Shown here piece by piece: positions 10,807 to 22,753 of a stretch of DNA of 64,000 nucleotides. Under the pieces are notes generated by a model that ran no database searches, was not told the origin of the DNA, and saw only the letters and a program-made list of their open reading frames with translations. Every line of letters begins with the position of its first letter. Positions within the stretch are counted from its first letter, which is position 1. This stretch comes from Agapanthus africanus (Eukaryota > Streptophyta > Magnoliopsida > Asparagales > Amaryllidaceae), in assembly GCA_030015575.1 (NCBI GenBank), contig JASDDO010000001.1, positions 512,921,772-512,985,771 on the forward strand, read 5' to 3'. Made by a program: the position numbers and the translations under genes.

Positions 10807-11987
10807 TGTAAAATATGCATAAATTCTAGGATCGGCATCATGAAAAACAAATGGCGACACCTGTAAAATACAATTGAATCAAATTTGAAGTCTCAACTTG
10901 AGTGATTGCCTATATAAAATGAAAGAGAGAGGGTGAGGGGGGTACCAGCCATCCTGTTGTGATCCAATTAGTTACCGTAGGAATTTCGGTAGGTAGCGGT
11001 AAATATGGTGTACCAGTCGATCCAACGAGAATATAGTTTAGACTGACGTCATCTTGACCAGATTCTACATTGATTCCCCAAACTTCGATGTCTCCCTTGA
11101 CCCCGCCGTATTGAAAAGGATGTTGTCCCGAGAATGCCATAGCATTCTTCATTTTGGAATTAAAAAAAAAATTAATAAATCATGGCCACATGTTTTTATT
11201 TTAATTTTAATTTTACTTTCTAAGTTTCTCTTCTTTTGTTTTGATTTTCTTGTGCCTCCTAGTTTAATTTCTTGCTTAAAATGTCCACTAGCTGGAACTC
11301 TAAAGTTGCGTCTTGTATTAAAACACACACATAATTGATGTGCCTTACATTCAACTTTAGAAAACAATATATTATAGTATATGAGGGTAATGTGGTTGTC
11401 AACCAATTTGGCAATGAAGTTCACGTATATTCTACTGTTTTGTGTTCTGGTACTTAAAAGACGGGATCCATCCAAATGGTAGAATGAGAGTAAACAACCG
11501 TATTTTCCTCATTGTATATTGTTGATACATAGTCTGCTAGCATAAGTTCGTGAATAAATTGGTTTACAAAGACTAAAATTATTTTAAGAATTAAAGATAT
11601 AAAATTAAGACATACATGGTATCCAGGTCCATTAGCAACTGTTGTACCAAAGTGATTGAATATGGGTACGGAAGTAATATTATGCTCGTAGGCACTTCTT
11701 AAAATCGGTATGGTTCCTTGTGGACAAGTTCCGCTTTTCTGCCATGTTTGGTTTAGCTTGGATGATAACTTCTCTTTTGTACTCTTTGCATGTCTCATCT
11801 AGAAAATAAACAAAGTTGGTTCCAAATGGCATCATAAGTACATTCGTCCTAAAGAAAATTCATATTATATATACACTCTATCCAAAAAATGAATACAAAC
11901 CTTAATTTTATGATTTTTCAATAATGGATCATCAAATGCGGGTTGATCGTAGATGCCTACACAATCAATTATTTCACCATCTTCACT
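10807..11987 (-). CDS. neprosin-domain (DUF239-like) protein, partial: four internal exons
   Basis: Four minus-strand exons have canonical GT/AG borders, all in phase 0: 11901-11987 (29 aa), 11616-11798 (61 aa), 10946-11146 (67 aa) and 10807-10860 (18 aa). The first carries DGEIIDC and YDQPAFDDPLLKNHKI, the hallmark of the neprosin activation region. The second has TWQKSGTCPQGTIPILR, and the third has GDIEVW, a VSLNYILVG strand and a GW motif. The fourth continues with SPFVFHDADPRIYAYF. Neprosin-family proteins are secreted plant proteins; neprosin itself is a glutamic prolyl-endopeptidase. The N-terminal signal-peptide exon and the C-terminal catalytic exons are not found: an old copia LTR lies upstream and a gypsy LTR downstream. 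No stop or frameshift occurs in the four exons, so this is either a gene with large TE-filled introns or a young remnant. Confidence 0.82.
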
Positions 11988-12249
11988 CTGAAAAACAAAA
12001 ACAAAAAATGTGTAATTAGCACAGTTAACGTGCTGCACCTATCGTATACCGATAGCATCTTACACCAAGATTTTGAACGGATACTAGATCGTACAGGAAC
12101 TAGAGATAATTTACGAGGGTTCTAAGCTCACACACATATGTTATTGTGAGGTTTAAACCCCAGAAACTCCAAGAAGGGAAGTGGCTGAGAGTTCCTACTG
12201 CCCTTGCCGGTACAATCGAGGCCGATGTGGAATTGAAAAACGAAAATTT
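11988..12249. other. no recognised feature (upstream of neprosin-like exon)
   Basis: It begins with the polypyrimidine acceptor of the first visible neprosin-like exon (minus strand). No first exon could be identified before the copia LTR. Confidence 0.3.
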
Positions 12250-13370
12250 CAAAAGGAGCACTAGAAACTAACCCCTAGCAATGTTTCAAAACACTAAACT
12301 AGCAACAAAACATGCAAGTTTTGTAGAGATTACAACCTTTGTCGTGTGTACACCTAATCGTGGAAGACCCCTTCAAGCTCCTCGTAGGCCGTCGGGAACA
12401 AACTTGAGAGGCGACCACCCTTATCGAAAATGATCCACCCAAAGGAAATCGATCCAAGCTCCAGCTTCACCTAGTGAAGCAACCCACACTCTAACCTTGC
12501 GTGAAATGGAGTGTGTGGATGTAGGAATTTTCCACTATCGTTTTCACTCAGTTTACATGCTCACGAGAGTTATGAAGGAGGGGAAAAAAGATGAAGAGCT
12601 AGTCATAATACAAGATGAGCTAAGTCGTGGAATCAATGAAAGAATGGAATGGCTTCATATTATTTTACAACCATCAAATAAAATATTACATCAATTTTTC
12701 CATAAACTATTGAAGCACATCCCTCTCTACATGTCCTCAGCCATACCCAAAGCCATCTCACCCTCCATCTCATTTCCAATTGATTTTCTAAAAACAAAAT
12801 CAAATAATGAGGTGTCCTTTTTCTAGAAATATTCCGTATAAATACGGAATACAACCTGATATACGCATCGAAATACATATACGCGTATCCGTATAAAAAT
12901 ACAAATAGCCAAGAGAAAGAAAATGAATAGCGAACATAATACTAGAATATATATGTTTAAAATATATATATAAATTATTAAATCAAAACTTGATTTAATA
13001 ATCCGGTTTAATCCTAAACCGGCTAGTATTATCAACCGTCCAATTAAAATCTATATAGCCAGCACACGAAGTTAATCGGACCCCTGCACGTATCAATATA
13101 CGGCATCTACATCATATCGTATGAACCGGGAAAACCCTCTGTGTGGGACACCAAAGACTTGTAATACGCTGGCAGTGAATTACTGGATAAATTCATAACT
13201 ACAAGCACGTCAGATGCACTAACTGTACATAACGGCTATCCAGGTATATACCGAAAAGGAGATCGACAATCAAGTCCATCCGTATTCTACCGAGCCTGAA
13301 TGTGACAATCTCAGTATAGTCCGGTCTTTTCGCCTAAGAGTATCGCATACCAGATCTAGGGGGTGAAAAC
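12250..13370 (-). mobile_element. C0: degraded copia LTR, right half in its own orientation, split by C1
   Basis: This is the reverse complement of the 3' half of the C1 LTR, strongly diverged; 'gagattacaacctttgt' (about 12333) matches the C1 LTR block 'caaaggttgtaatccctac'. The other half continues at 23643 after C1. The outer end near 12250 is not sharply defined and I see no PBS beside it. ORFs such as 12497-12826 are unsupported. Confidence 0.55.
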
Positions 13371-15491
13371 TGTTAGTTATGTGTATGCCCTAGAGACCAT
13401 TGTTGTACATATGATGTATATTATAGTGAATACTTGGATATATATAGAGAGGACTTTCTTGCTCGACATGATAGTATGCTATCTGGTTTCGCTTTGTCTT
13501 AACATGTTGATTTGTATTAAATTACTGTCATGCTCTCACATGTTGATAAAGCCCTTAGGATAGGTACTTGACACCTAGGATTATGATGTAGATCATACTA
13601 GTAGGTCCAGGGTAGTCCACAAGTACATCCTATAACTGTTCCTAGTCGAGAGTGTATCGAGACAGAGTATCGATACTCCAAGGTAGACTAGCGTATACGC
13701 ATCTTAACCCATATGATGGGCGATGGATGATCCCACATCCATTAGTGTGTGACATCAAAGATGGTATACGAGTTCTCAGTGGAGATTGGGTACACTGAAC
13801 GGACTCGCCGAGAACTCCTAGATGATATTATATTTATCGTCAGATAGCAGTTCTCTAATGACACTGGTACAGGTTAGTCTGTAGACCCGAGATCGTAATA
13901 GAGTCTTGTGTGATTCCCACCGTGCTTTGATTTCCACCTTACCACGTTTAAGAGAACGTGCAAAACGATAGCTTTTGGGTACAGTCCCGAATCACATGGA
14001 GACAATGAGCGATATGAGGGGTTTCGTCTCTTCCGGTATTGGGGGTTGATGTTGTGCTGTGTTCGATTGGCTATAACTGGAAGTCCATGGCCAGGGATGA
14101 TATGGAGATCTACTGGTAAGTGTTATCAGTAGTTTCTCTACCACTTATGAGCCTCACATCGACACGACTTATCGGTTATTGGGGTCTGACGTTTACCACC
14201 CCTAACTGGATATGCGACATATCAGACGAAGAGACCGGACTGTACAGTAGTGTTACTGATTGGATTCGCAGTAGTATGTACAGGCTTGCTTGTTGATCTT
14301 CTGGTCGCTCAATACCCGAGTGGCTGTTACGTTTAGCTGACCGCTTGCAGCTTGTGGGTGTTTGATATGATCATCACTAACTGCCGGCGTATTGACGAGT
14401 CTTTAGAGTCCTACACAGAGGTTTCCTGGATCAGGCGAAATGGAGTAGAAACACATATGTGATATGTGCGACTTCGAGATTGATATGCGTATGTGATACC
14501 GTATTCTATTCTGGCGATATGTGATATCGGACGGTTATATGTGATATAGCCGGGTTATCGGATCAAGTGTTGATTTGATGAAATAATATATATGCCCACT
14601 TAAGTATTTATTATTCTCACTTATGATACATTTAACATATATGTGATATATATTTATTGTACTGTTATCTTTTGTTACATAAATATTATATATGTGATAT
14701 ATATTATTGTGAGATGCTAGGTTACACATACAACATGTATGTAAAAGACTCACACCATGCTAGGGTCTATGTTATGGTTTTATTTATCATTAAGTTGTTA
14801 CAAATTAGTGGATTTAATTTGTAGCCAGAAGCTTGGAGAAGCTTGTGGATATGCATTAACTAAGTCCACTCTTTTGTTTTCACTTAAGATATTTTGTGAT
14901 CTAACCCTTAACCCTTTACCATGGTCAATTCTCTACATAAGTTAAGGATGATATTAACTCACCATGGTTGCATTTTCTAACCTCATTCATTCACTTCATC
15001 TTCTTCTTGCTTCATCTTTTTCAAGCTCTCTTGACTTTGAGAAAAGAGAAGAAATTAGTGGGAATTAAATTCTAAAGTGAGCAAAAACCCTACTTCATTA
15101 TCCTCTTCTATACTAGTCATATAGATTAGTGTGTTAGCTTCACTAATTGCGTATTAGTGAAGAGATAGCTTGAGTCCGTGTTTCCTCGAAGTAGATCATC
15201 TTGGATTTCGAAGTCTTTAAGCAAGCATGGATCATTCGACTTGTGGAGCCTCTCAAGAGTCCGGGAGTTCTTGGATCGCAGCGAAGGGACCACTAGTAGG
15301 AGCATATGAAGCGAAGGAACGGACTACAAAGGTTGTAATCCCTACTCACTTAGATGTAAAGTTGTTTACATGCAAAGTTAACCCTAATTTTCTAGTTCGA
15401 TTACTTGGTTGGTTTGTTTAGCACCCCAAAATTTGAAACTTGCATGATTGATGCTGTCAAAACCTTGCCAAGGTGCTAAACTAACCGTACA
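13371..15491 (+). repeat. C1 5' LTR (2,121 bp)
   Basis: It begins TGTTAGTTATG, directly after TSD aaaac, and ends ...CCGTACA. It pairs with 21509-23637. In the first 74 bp I count four substitutions between the copies, so the insertion is not recent. The (TA)n tract expanded in the 3' copy is only a few units long here (14587). Confidence 0.93.
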
Positions 15492-15492
15492 G

Positions 15493-15505
15493 TGGTATCA
15501 GAGCC
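15493..15505 (+). other. C1 primer-binding site (initiator tRNA-Met)
   Basis: tggtatcagagcc, one base after the LTR end, is the classic plant copia PBS complementary to the 3' end of initiator tRNA-Met. Confidence 0.93.
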
Positions 15506-17183
15506 AAGCTAGAGTATTAGAGGTTGTCTAGACGAAGTTAGAATTCAGATCGAACCCCGAAAACCAATTTTGGACCCCCTCTCTGGAAATTTTTCAAAAA
15601 GTTAAAATTTTTCATGTTAAAAATATTCAGAAAATCTTGCATGGAATTCTATGGACACACCTGAAGAAAGAAACCCTAACTCGTCTAAGTGACCGCGAAT
15701 CCGCGGCCAAAACATACTTTTGGTGGCAGATCCGTGACGCCACTTGAGAGGCTTGGGTCGAGTCCTTCAGCTGTAGGTCCGTAGGAACCGTGGCATATCT
15801 CTGGTTAACTTTAACAGTACTCAAGTGTTGAGCTTTCTGGAAAATTTGGGAATTCATTGATTCGATCGAATTGTTTAAACATCGCCTAACTATCTGTGAT
15901 TGTGATACAATATTTAGAATCCACATAGTTAGTTATGTGATAAGTAGTTTGAATTTTTTAAATCTAGCAGTTTAGTCTCAATTGATCGGTTGCTACGGAA
16001 TTTTGATGTGGATCAAAAGTCCGTCGCAATTATGTAGTATACGCGGATACTCGCCGGGTAACCTTACTAGATAGCCACGCCCCATAGCCCCGACCAAGTG
16101 ACTGTAGGAGAACCCCGTCGCCAAAGAGCATCCGTTCGGGTGCTCGCGGCCGCGGTGTTCCGCCTTAGTGCACTTCGTCGATGGCATCGGGGGGTGCGGC
16201 CGTTTACTAAAGTTTCCAACGAGCATTCGATCAGGTTATCGGGAATCTTTTTGAATTACCCGACAGCTTATTGGAAAGTGTTTTCAATACAGAGACTAAA
16301 ATGCGGGGTTTAAATTGTTAGGCATGTGATGTATAAGGAATTCATTTTGTTAGGCATGAAATCCAAAATATGTGATACATTGGGTTTATGATGTCTAAGG
16401 TGGTTGTGGATTCCAACTGTTGTAGTTTTTCATTTTTTTTTATGCACCGTAAGTGTAATATGTGGTGTATCGCCGGTTTCGGTACTATATGTCAATGACA
16501 ATTAGGATACGCATATTTACTTACGTTGATGGCATGTGATGTTATGTGTTGCTGTGATATATAATATTGGATCGTTGTGTTTAGAATAGCCGGGTGGTTT
16601 TATGTGAGATGAGAGTTTTCTTATTTTCATTCATGTAAAATTTATTGTATATAATATTCTTTTATTGGGGCACCTCCGGGTTAAGGATGATGTCACCATT
16701 GTTGTATATTATTTACTTTTCCGCATTAGGATAGACCCAAGATGGGGAGCATAAGTAACCGGGTTCTAGAGTCCGGTGGGAGACCAACTCGAGGAGTCGA
16801 GTCCGGGGTCTGCTAACTCTAGAATTGGTAAGCTTTCTTGCCGCTCTCGTAATGGTCTAAGGATGTGGGTTTGGCTATTCATCACGACCGTGGAATCCGC
16901 GTTTTTACTGGCTTAAATAAAACACGAAATTCCTAGTAAATCCAATATTTCATATGTGATTCTTCTGCTGCTGATATTCTGTGATGTGATCATTTTATAT
17001 GCGTGAGACGAATGCTTATACTATATATATATGATATATAAATATTATTGCTTTCGTTTCTTCTGTGATGCTTAGGAAGCATAAATAGTGGGATTTCGTT
17101 AATGAGATTAATGAAAGAAAAAGATACCTTAAAGATATTGTAGAATCAAATTTTCAAAAAGGGTAGCTCTAGTTTTTATTTTG
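15506..17183 (+). other. C1 leader, no recognisable gag
   Basis: About 1.7 kb of non-coding, partly AT-rich sequence where the 5' leader and gag should be. I find no capsid motifs in any frame; the short ORFs present lack family features. Gag appears deleted or replaced. Confidence 0.6.
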
Positions 17184-17450
17184 CATAGCGATATTCCTTA
17201 TAGAATATCCAGCACTTTATTCGATAAGGAAAGAGCCGAGATCCCTTCACCAGGAGTGACCTCTTTAGTGAAACTAGCAAATGCTACAACTTACTCGGTT
17301 ATATTTTTGATTGCTTCTATAGTTCTTGCTTTTCATAGCGGTATTCCTTGTAGTATATACAACACCTTATTCGATAAGGAAAGAGCCGAGATCGCTTCAC
17401 CCGGAGTGACCTCTTTAGCGAAACTAGTAAAAGCCTCAAGAACACTCCTT
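17184..17450 (+). repeat. 150-bp tandem duplication in C1
   Basis: Two copies start at 17184 and 17334 ('catagcg(a/g)tattcctt(a/g)tag'). They share a ~55-bp core around 'ttcgataaggaaagagccgagatc'. The 150-bp period is a multiple of three, so one 104-codon frame (17181-17495) crosses both copies and repeats LFDKERAEI and SPGVTSL. The origin of the duplicated sequence is unknown; it is not a copia protein I recognise. Confidence 0.8.
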
Positions 17451-18252
17451 TTCAAAATCACTTTTTTCTACAACGATATCAAGTTCATTACGTAAAAGGT
17501 ATTCATAAAAACCCGTTGTAGCCCTCCATCATTTCAGATAAAGATTATTTAGTATTCGTGCTGCGTTTGTTGATCTCTGTTAAGGCGTAGTGTGCGGTAG
17601 CTGATTAATACTTATCTGTAAAGCATGAGATGTGATTGGATTAGGGTAGTCGTACGACCTTGTTGACCTCTGTCAAGGGTCATGCGGGTGGGTTTAATTC
17701 AATCAAGAAATGTCGGGTTGAACTTGATTAGTGCACTATGATTTGTTGACCTCTGTCAAGGTCATAGCACGCTAAGGGCAAAAAGTATTATCGGCAATTT
17801 CAAGTGTTGAAATTTGCAATGAGATTGCATACCCTCTATGAGATAGTTGGATCCCGATACCTGCTGCGAGCAAGAGTTGCTCCTAGAAGAGTTTTACACT
17901 TTACAATTAACTAACCCATTAGGTGTCTAGAATGGTGTTTATGGGGCTGCCCCAAAGGGAAAACGAGGTTTATCTTAATTAGGTCCGTGCGGGAGCACAG
18001 TGAACCTCCCTCAAAGTACCGGCACTGGTCTGGAAAAACGGTTAGCAAAGTTGTAGATTGTAATTAATCCCGGCCGGTCTTTCCTTTTTAGGGTTTTTGA
18101 AGGAGGACTTGATAAAAGCAGTGAGGGCCATCCTAATTAGATAAGATAATAACCAATCTAATCTTGCAAGAGTATACGCTAAAGTATTTTCTTTTCTCTC
18201 TCTCCAGGTAGCGACCATGTAAGACCTTAATCAAGATAATAACATTGATGTA

Positions 18253-18801
18253 TTGACCGAACCAGCTTATTATACCGGGCTGGGGAACGTTGGTTCCGTT
18301 CTTTCTTATAATTGTTATAAGACTGAACAGGAAATAGGGAAATGGCAGAATTCACACGCCGCCCAAACGAAGAATAAGCATGCTGATGCATCTTCTTCGA
18401 GTGTGTTTGTTATAGAGAACCGTTTCTCAGTTCACTCTACGTCCTGGGTATTAGATACCGGATCAAGATCCCATATATGTAATATGTTGCATGGGCTAAA
18501 GAAAGGTAGAGAACTGGGAATGGGTGATCATTCCGTAAGAGTGGAGAATTGTGCAAATGTTGCAGCCAAAGGAGTTGGTGAATATCATCTTGTGTTACCA
18601 AATTGTAATACATTGATTCTGAACGAATGCTATTACATTCCGACCCTGATATGCAATCTTATATCAGTTTATTTATTGAGTAAAGAAGGATATAATTTTA
18701 TAGTACAGGATAATGTTATGAACATCTTCCTGAATCAAAAGTTGATTGGATCAGGCTCATTAAATAATGGCATATATGTTCTCATCTCAATCAAACTATA
18801 G
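18253..18801 (+). pseudogene. C1 aspartic protease (copia PR) with a possible gag zinc-knuckle remnant
   Basis: This 182-codon frame carries the copia protease signature SWVLDTGSRSHIC at about residues 65-77. It then follows the usual protease-to-integrase linker pattern (CYYIPTL, NLISVYLLSKEGY, NGIYVL). The segment YNCYKTEQEIGKW near residue 20 may be a decayed CCHC knuckle. The protease would process the Gag-Pol polyprotein. The frame ends with a stop just before the pre-integrase region, and gag upstream is missing, so it is inactive as a polyprotein. Confidence 0.88.
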
Positions 18802-18842
18802 TACTTAATATACAAAACACACACAAGAGGAAGAGTTCAGAA

Positions 18843-19610
18843 ATGAATGAATACTTCTTATGGCATTATAGACTAGGTCATATCAATGCGACACGACTCG
18901 CTAAGTTACATAAGAATTGATATTTGAATTCGTTCGAATTTTCATCTTATGACACTTTCCGGTCATGTCTCAAAGGCAAGGTGACCAAAACTCCGTTTAG
19001 TGGACATGGAGAAAGAGTTACGGTACTCTTGGGACTAATACACAGTGATGTATGCGGTCGCATGTCTACACATGCCAGGAATGGTTCCTCATACTTCATT
19101 ACATTCACTGACGATCTCTCAAGATACGGACATGTATTCCTGTTGAAACACAAGTCTAAAGCTTTTGAGAAATTCAAAGAATATAAGCACGAAGTCGAGA
19201 ACCAAACGGGTAAAAGTATTAAGATCCTTCGATCTGATCGAGGAGGAGAATACTTGAGCAATGAGTTCCTGAACTATCTAAAAGAGAATGTGATTCTTTC
19301 TCAGCTTACTCCTCCTTATACACCACAGCACAACGGTGTATCGGAACGGAGGAATCGCACCATATTAGATATGATGCGCTCTATGATGAGCACCGCTGAG
19401 TTACCTATTTTCTTTTGAGATTATGCGTTTGAAGCAGCTGCATACCTATTGAATCAGGTTCCATCAAAATCTGTACCTACCACACCATATGAGATATGGA
19501 GGGGGAAGAGACCATATCTTAAACGAGTTAAGATATGAGGTTGTCCGGCCTATGTCTAAAGGCAAAATCAGGACAAACTCGAGACACGGTCATTTCTTTG
19601 TAAGTTTGTT
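18843..19610 (+). pseudogene. C1 integrase (gag-pre-integrase plus rve core)
   Basis: The region opens with LWHYRLGHIN, the zinc-binding pre-integrase motif. A stop follows after LHKN (near 18918), then SCLKGK and the core. Core motifs seen are IHSDVCG (first Asp), SDRGGEYLSNEF (second Asp) and NGVSERRNRT (Glu), so the DDE triad is present. Further stops lie at 19416-19418 (after LPIFF) and near 19535, and a frame change follows. The enzyme would have joined cDNA to the host chromosome. Upstream is PR; downstream it runs into RT in the normal copia order. Confidence 0.9.
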
Positions 19611-20651
19611 GGATATCCTAAATATTCGAATGGATACCTATTCTACCACGGTGAACAACAAAAGGCGTTTGTTGCTCAACATGCCACCTTTTTAGAAAAG
19701 GAATTTCTTGCAAAAGAAATTATTGGCGAAGAGGTAGAACTGGAAGAAGTTCTAGCAGAACAAACTACAACTGAAGATTTAGTAGAACCAGATGATTCGA
19801 TAGTTCCCAACAAACCCCAGCCTCTCCGCCGATCTAGTAGGGTTCCTCATCCACCTGAGAGATACTACAGTTTTCTCATAGACGGTGGAAATGAGGACTG
19901 CATCATGAAAGATGATGACCCGACTAGTTTCGAGCAGGCCATCACGAATGGTGACTCTGTGAAATGGCTGGATGCAATGCGATCTGAGATGGAATCCATG
20001 TACACCAACAAATTATGGATTTTGGAAGATACTCCTGAAGGGGTAAAACCCATTGGGAGCAAATGGATCTTTAAGAAGAAACTTGGTATAGATAGAAAAG
20101 TTGAGACTTTCAAAGCTAGACTTGTTGCAAAGGGTTTTCGTCAACGACCAGATGTGGATTATGACGAAACCTTTTCTCCAGTGGCTATGCTTAAGTCCAT
20201 CCGGATCCTACTTTCCATTGCTGCATACCATGACTACGAAATCTGGCAAATGGATGTTAAGACCGCCTTTCTAAATGGTGATTTAGAGGAGTGCGTGTAC
20301 TTAACTCAGCCAGAGGGCTTCGTAGACAGTGGGAGCAGCGGAAAGGTGTGCAAGCTGCTTAAATCCATCTACGGGTTAAAGCAGGCATCGCAGAGTTGGA
20401 ACATCTGTTTTGATGTTGTAGTCAAAGAGTTTGACTTCATTAAAAACGTAGATGAACCTTGTATTTACAAGAAGGTAGCAGAGAGTAAGGTTGTCTTCCT
20501 CGTATTATACGTGGATAACATACTCTTGATAAGAAATGATGTTCCTATGCTACACTCGGTCAAGCTCTTCTTATCACAAAGATTCTCAATGAAAGATCTA
20601 GGTGTTGCCTCCTGTATTTTGGGGATTAAGATCTATAGAGATAGATCTTAG
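19611..20651 (+). pseudogene. C1 reverse transcriptase
   Basis: A frame open from about 19611 carries the integrase C-terminal GYPKYS motif and an acidic linker. The RT follows: SKWIFKKKLG, FKARLVAKGF, DYDETFSPVA, WQMDVKTAFLNGDL, YGLKQASQSW and VLYVDNILL. The catalytic YVDD box reads YVDN, which changes an essential aspartate. A stop after KIYRDRS (20649-20651) separates it from the RNase H part. The protein would copy element RNA into cDNA; this copy should be inactive. Confidence 0.92.
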
Positions 20652-21494
20652 AGGATACTGGGATTGTCCCAATCCAGGTACATTGACACCATACTAAAGA
20701 GGTTTAGTATGGAAGAATCCAAGCGTGGGAATTTACCCACGATCTCTGGACTCACTCTCTCCAAAGAGATGTCTCCTAAGACTGATTTGGAGAGAGCTCA
20801 CATGCAAGGGATACCCTATACTTCGGCAGTAGGCTCTATCATGTACGCGATGCTATGTACCAGATCCGATGTAGCATACTCACTAAGTGTAGTGAGTAGG
20901 TATCAAGCAGATCCAGGAGAGAGTCACTGGACAGCTGTGAAGAATATTCTCAAGTACTTAAGAAGGACTAAAGAGATATTCTTTGTGTATGGTAATGGAG
21001 AACTCCAGATGGAGTCCTTTACCGATTCGAGCTTCCAAAGTGATAAGGACGACTCTAAGTCGCACTCGGGTTTTGTCTTTACCCTAAATGGGGGAGCGAT
21101 TTGTTGGAAGAGTTCCAAACAAGAAACCGCGGCAGACTCGATGATGGAGGCCGAATACATCGCTGCCAACGATGCTTCTAAAGAGGCTGTCTGGATAAAG
21201 AAGTTCATAACTGAACTTGGTGTGGTTCCGTCCATTGAGCAACCAATACCTTTGTATTGTGATAACAATGGAGCTATGGCTTTGGCCATGGAACCCATGT
21301 CCCATCAAAGATCCAGGCATATTCTGAGGCGGTATCACCTGATCCGGGAGATAGTTGATCGCCGCGAGATCGAGGTCAGGAGAGTTGACACGAAGGACAA
21401 CACTGCGGATCCATTCACGAAGGCCATTCCCCAGATACAATTTGAGAGACTCTTCGGGATGTTGGGTATGAGATACTACAACAGCTGGCCTTAG
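20652..21494 (+). pseudogene. C1 RT C-terminus and RNase H
   Basis: It continues in frame after the stop: LSQSRYIDTILKRFSM, IPYTSAVGSIMYAM, TRSDVAYSLSVVSRY, then the RNase H segment with SFTDSSFQSDKDDSKS, SSKQETAADSMMEAEYIAA and YCDNNGA, ending at SWP followed by a stop. The C-terminus ends at the PPT, as in intact copia elements. RNase H removes the RNA template strand during cDNA synthesis. This stretch itself is open for 276 codons. Confidence 0.92.
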
Positions 21495-21508
21495 TGCAAG
21501 TGGGAGAT
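21494..21508 (+). other. C1 polypurine tract
   Basis: gtgcaagtgggagat lies directly before the 3' LTR and overlaps the last base of the RNase H stop codon. It is the usual plus-strand priming site. Confidence 0.9.
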
Positions 21509-22711
21509 TGTTAGTTATGTATATGCCCTAGAGGCCATTGTTGTACATATGATGTATATTATAGTGGATGCTTGGATATATATATAGGACTTTCTTGCTC
21601 GACATGATAGTATGCTATCTGGTTTCACTTTGTCTTAACATGTTGATTTGTATTGGATTACTGTCTTGCACTCAGATAAAACCCTTAGGATATGTACTTG
21701 ACACCTAGGACTATGATGTAGATCATACTAGTGGGGCCAGGGTATTCCATAAGTACAACCTATAACTGTTTCTAGTCGAGGGTGTATCGAGACAGAGCAT
21801 CGATACTCCAAGGTAGACTAACGTATACGCATCTTGACCCATATGATGGGCGATGGATGATCCCACATCCATTGGTGTATGACATCAAAGATGGTATACG
21901 GGTGCTCAGTGGAGACTGGGCACACTGAACGGACTCACCGAGAACTCATAGATGGTATTATACCTATCGTCAGATAGCAGTTCTCTAGTGACACTGGTAC
22001 AGGTTGGTCTGTAGACCCGAGATCGTCATAGAGTCTTGTGTGATTCCCACCGTGCTTTGATTTCCACCTTACTACGTTCAAAAGAACGTGAAAAATGGTG
22101 GCTTTTAGGTACAATCCCGAATCACATGGAGGCAATGAGTGATAGGAGGGGTTTCGTCTCTCCCGGTATTGGGGGTTGATATTGCGCTGTGTTCAATTGG
22201 CTATAACTGGAAGTCCTTGCCAGGGCTGATATGGAGATCTACTGGTAAGTGTTATCAGTAGTTTCTCTACCCGTTATGAGCCTCACATCGACACGACTTA
22301 TCGGTTACTGGGGTCTGACGTTTACCACCCCTAGACTGGATATGCGACATATCAGATGAAGAGACCGGACTATATGGTAGTGTTACTGATTGGATTCGCA
22401 GGAGTATGTATAAGCTTGCTTGTTGATTTTTTGGTCGCTCAATACCCTGGTGGCTGTTACGTTTAGTTGACCGGTTGCAGCTTGTGGGTGTTTGATATGA
22501 TCATCACCTACTGCCGGTGTATTGGCGAGTCTTTAGAGTCCTACACAGAGATTTCCTGGCTCAGACGAAATGGAGTAGAAACACATATGTGATATGTGCG
22601 GGTTCGAGATTGATACGCGTATGTGATACCGTATTCTATTCTCGCGATATGTGGTATCGGCTAGTTATATATGATATAACCGGGTTATCGGATCAAGTGT
22701 TGATTCGATAA

Positions 22712-22753
<42 letters not shown>

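Noticed and set aside
15993-16313. Short ORFs in the C1 leader
   Set aside because: No gag similarity; GC-rich patch only.
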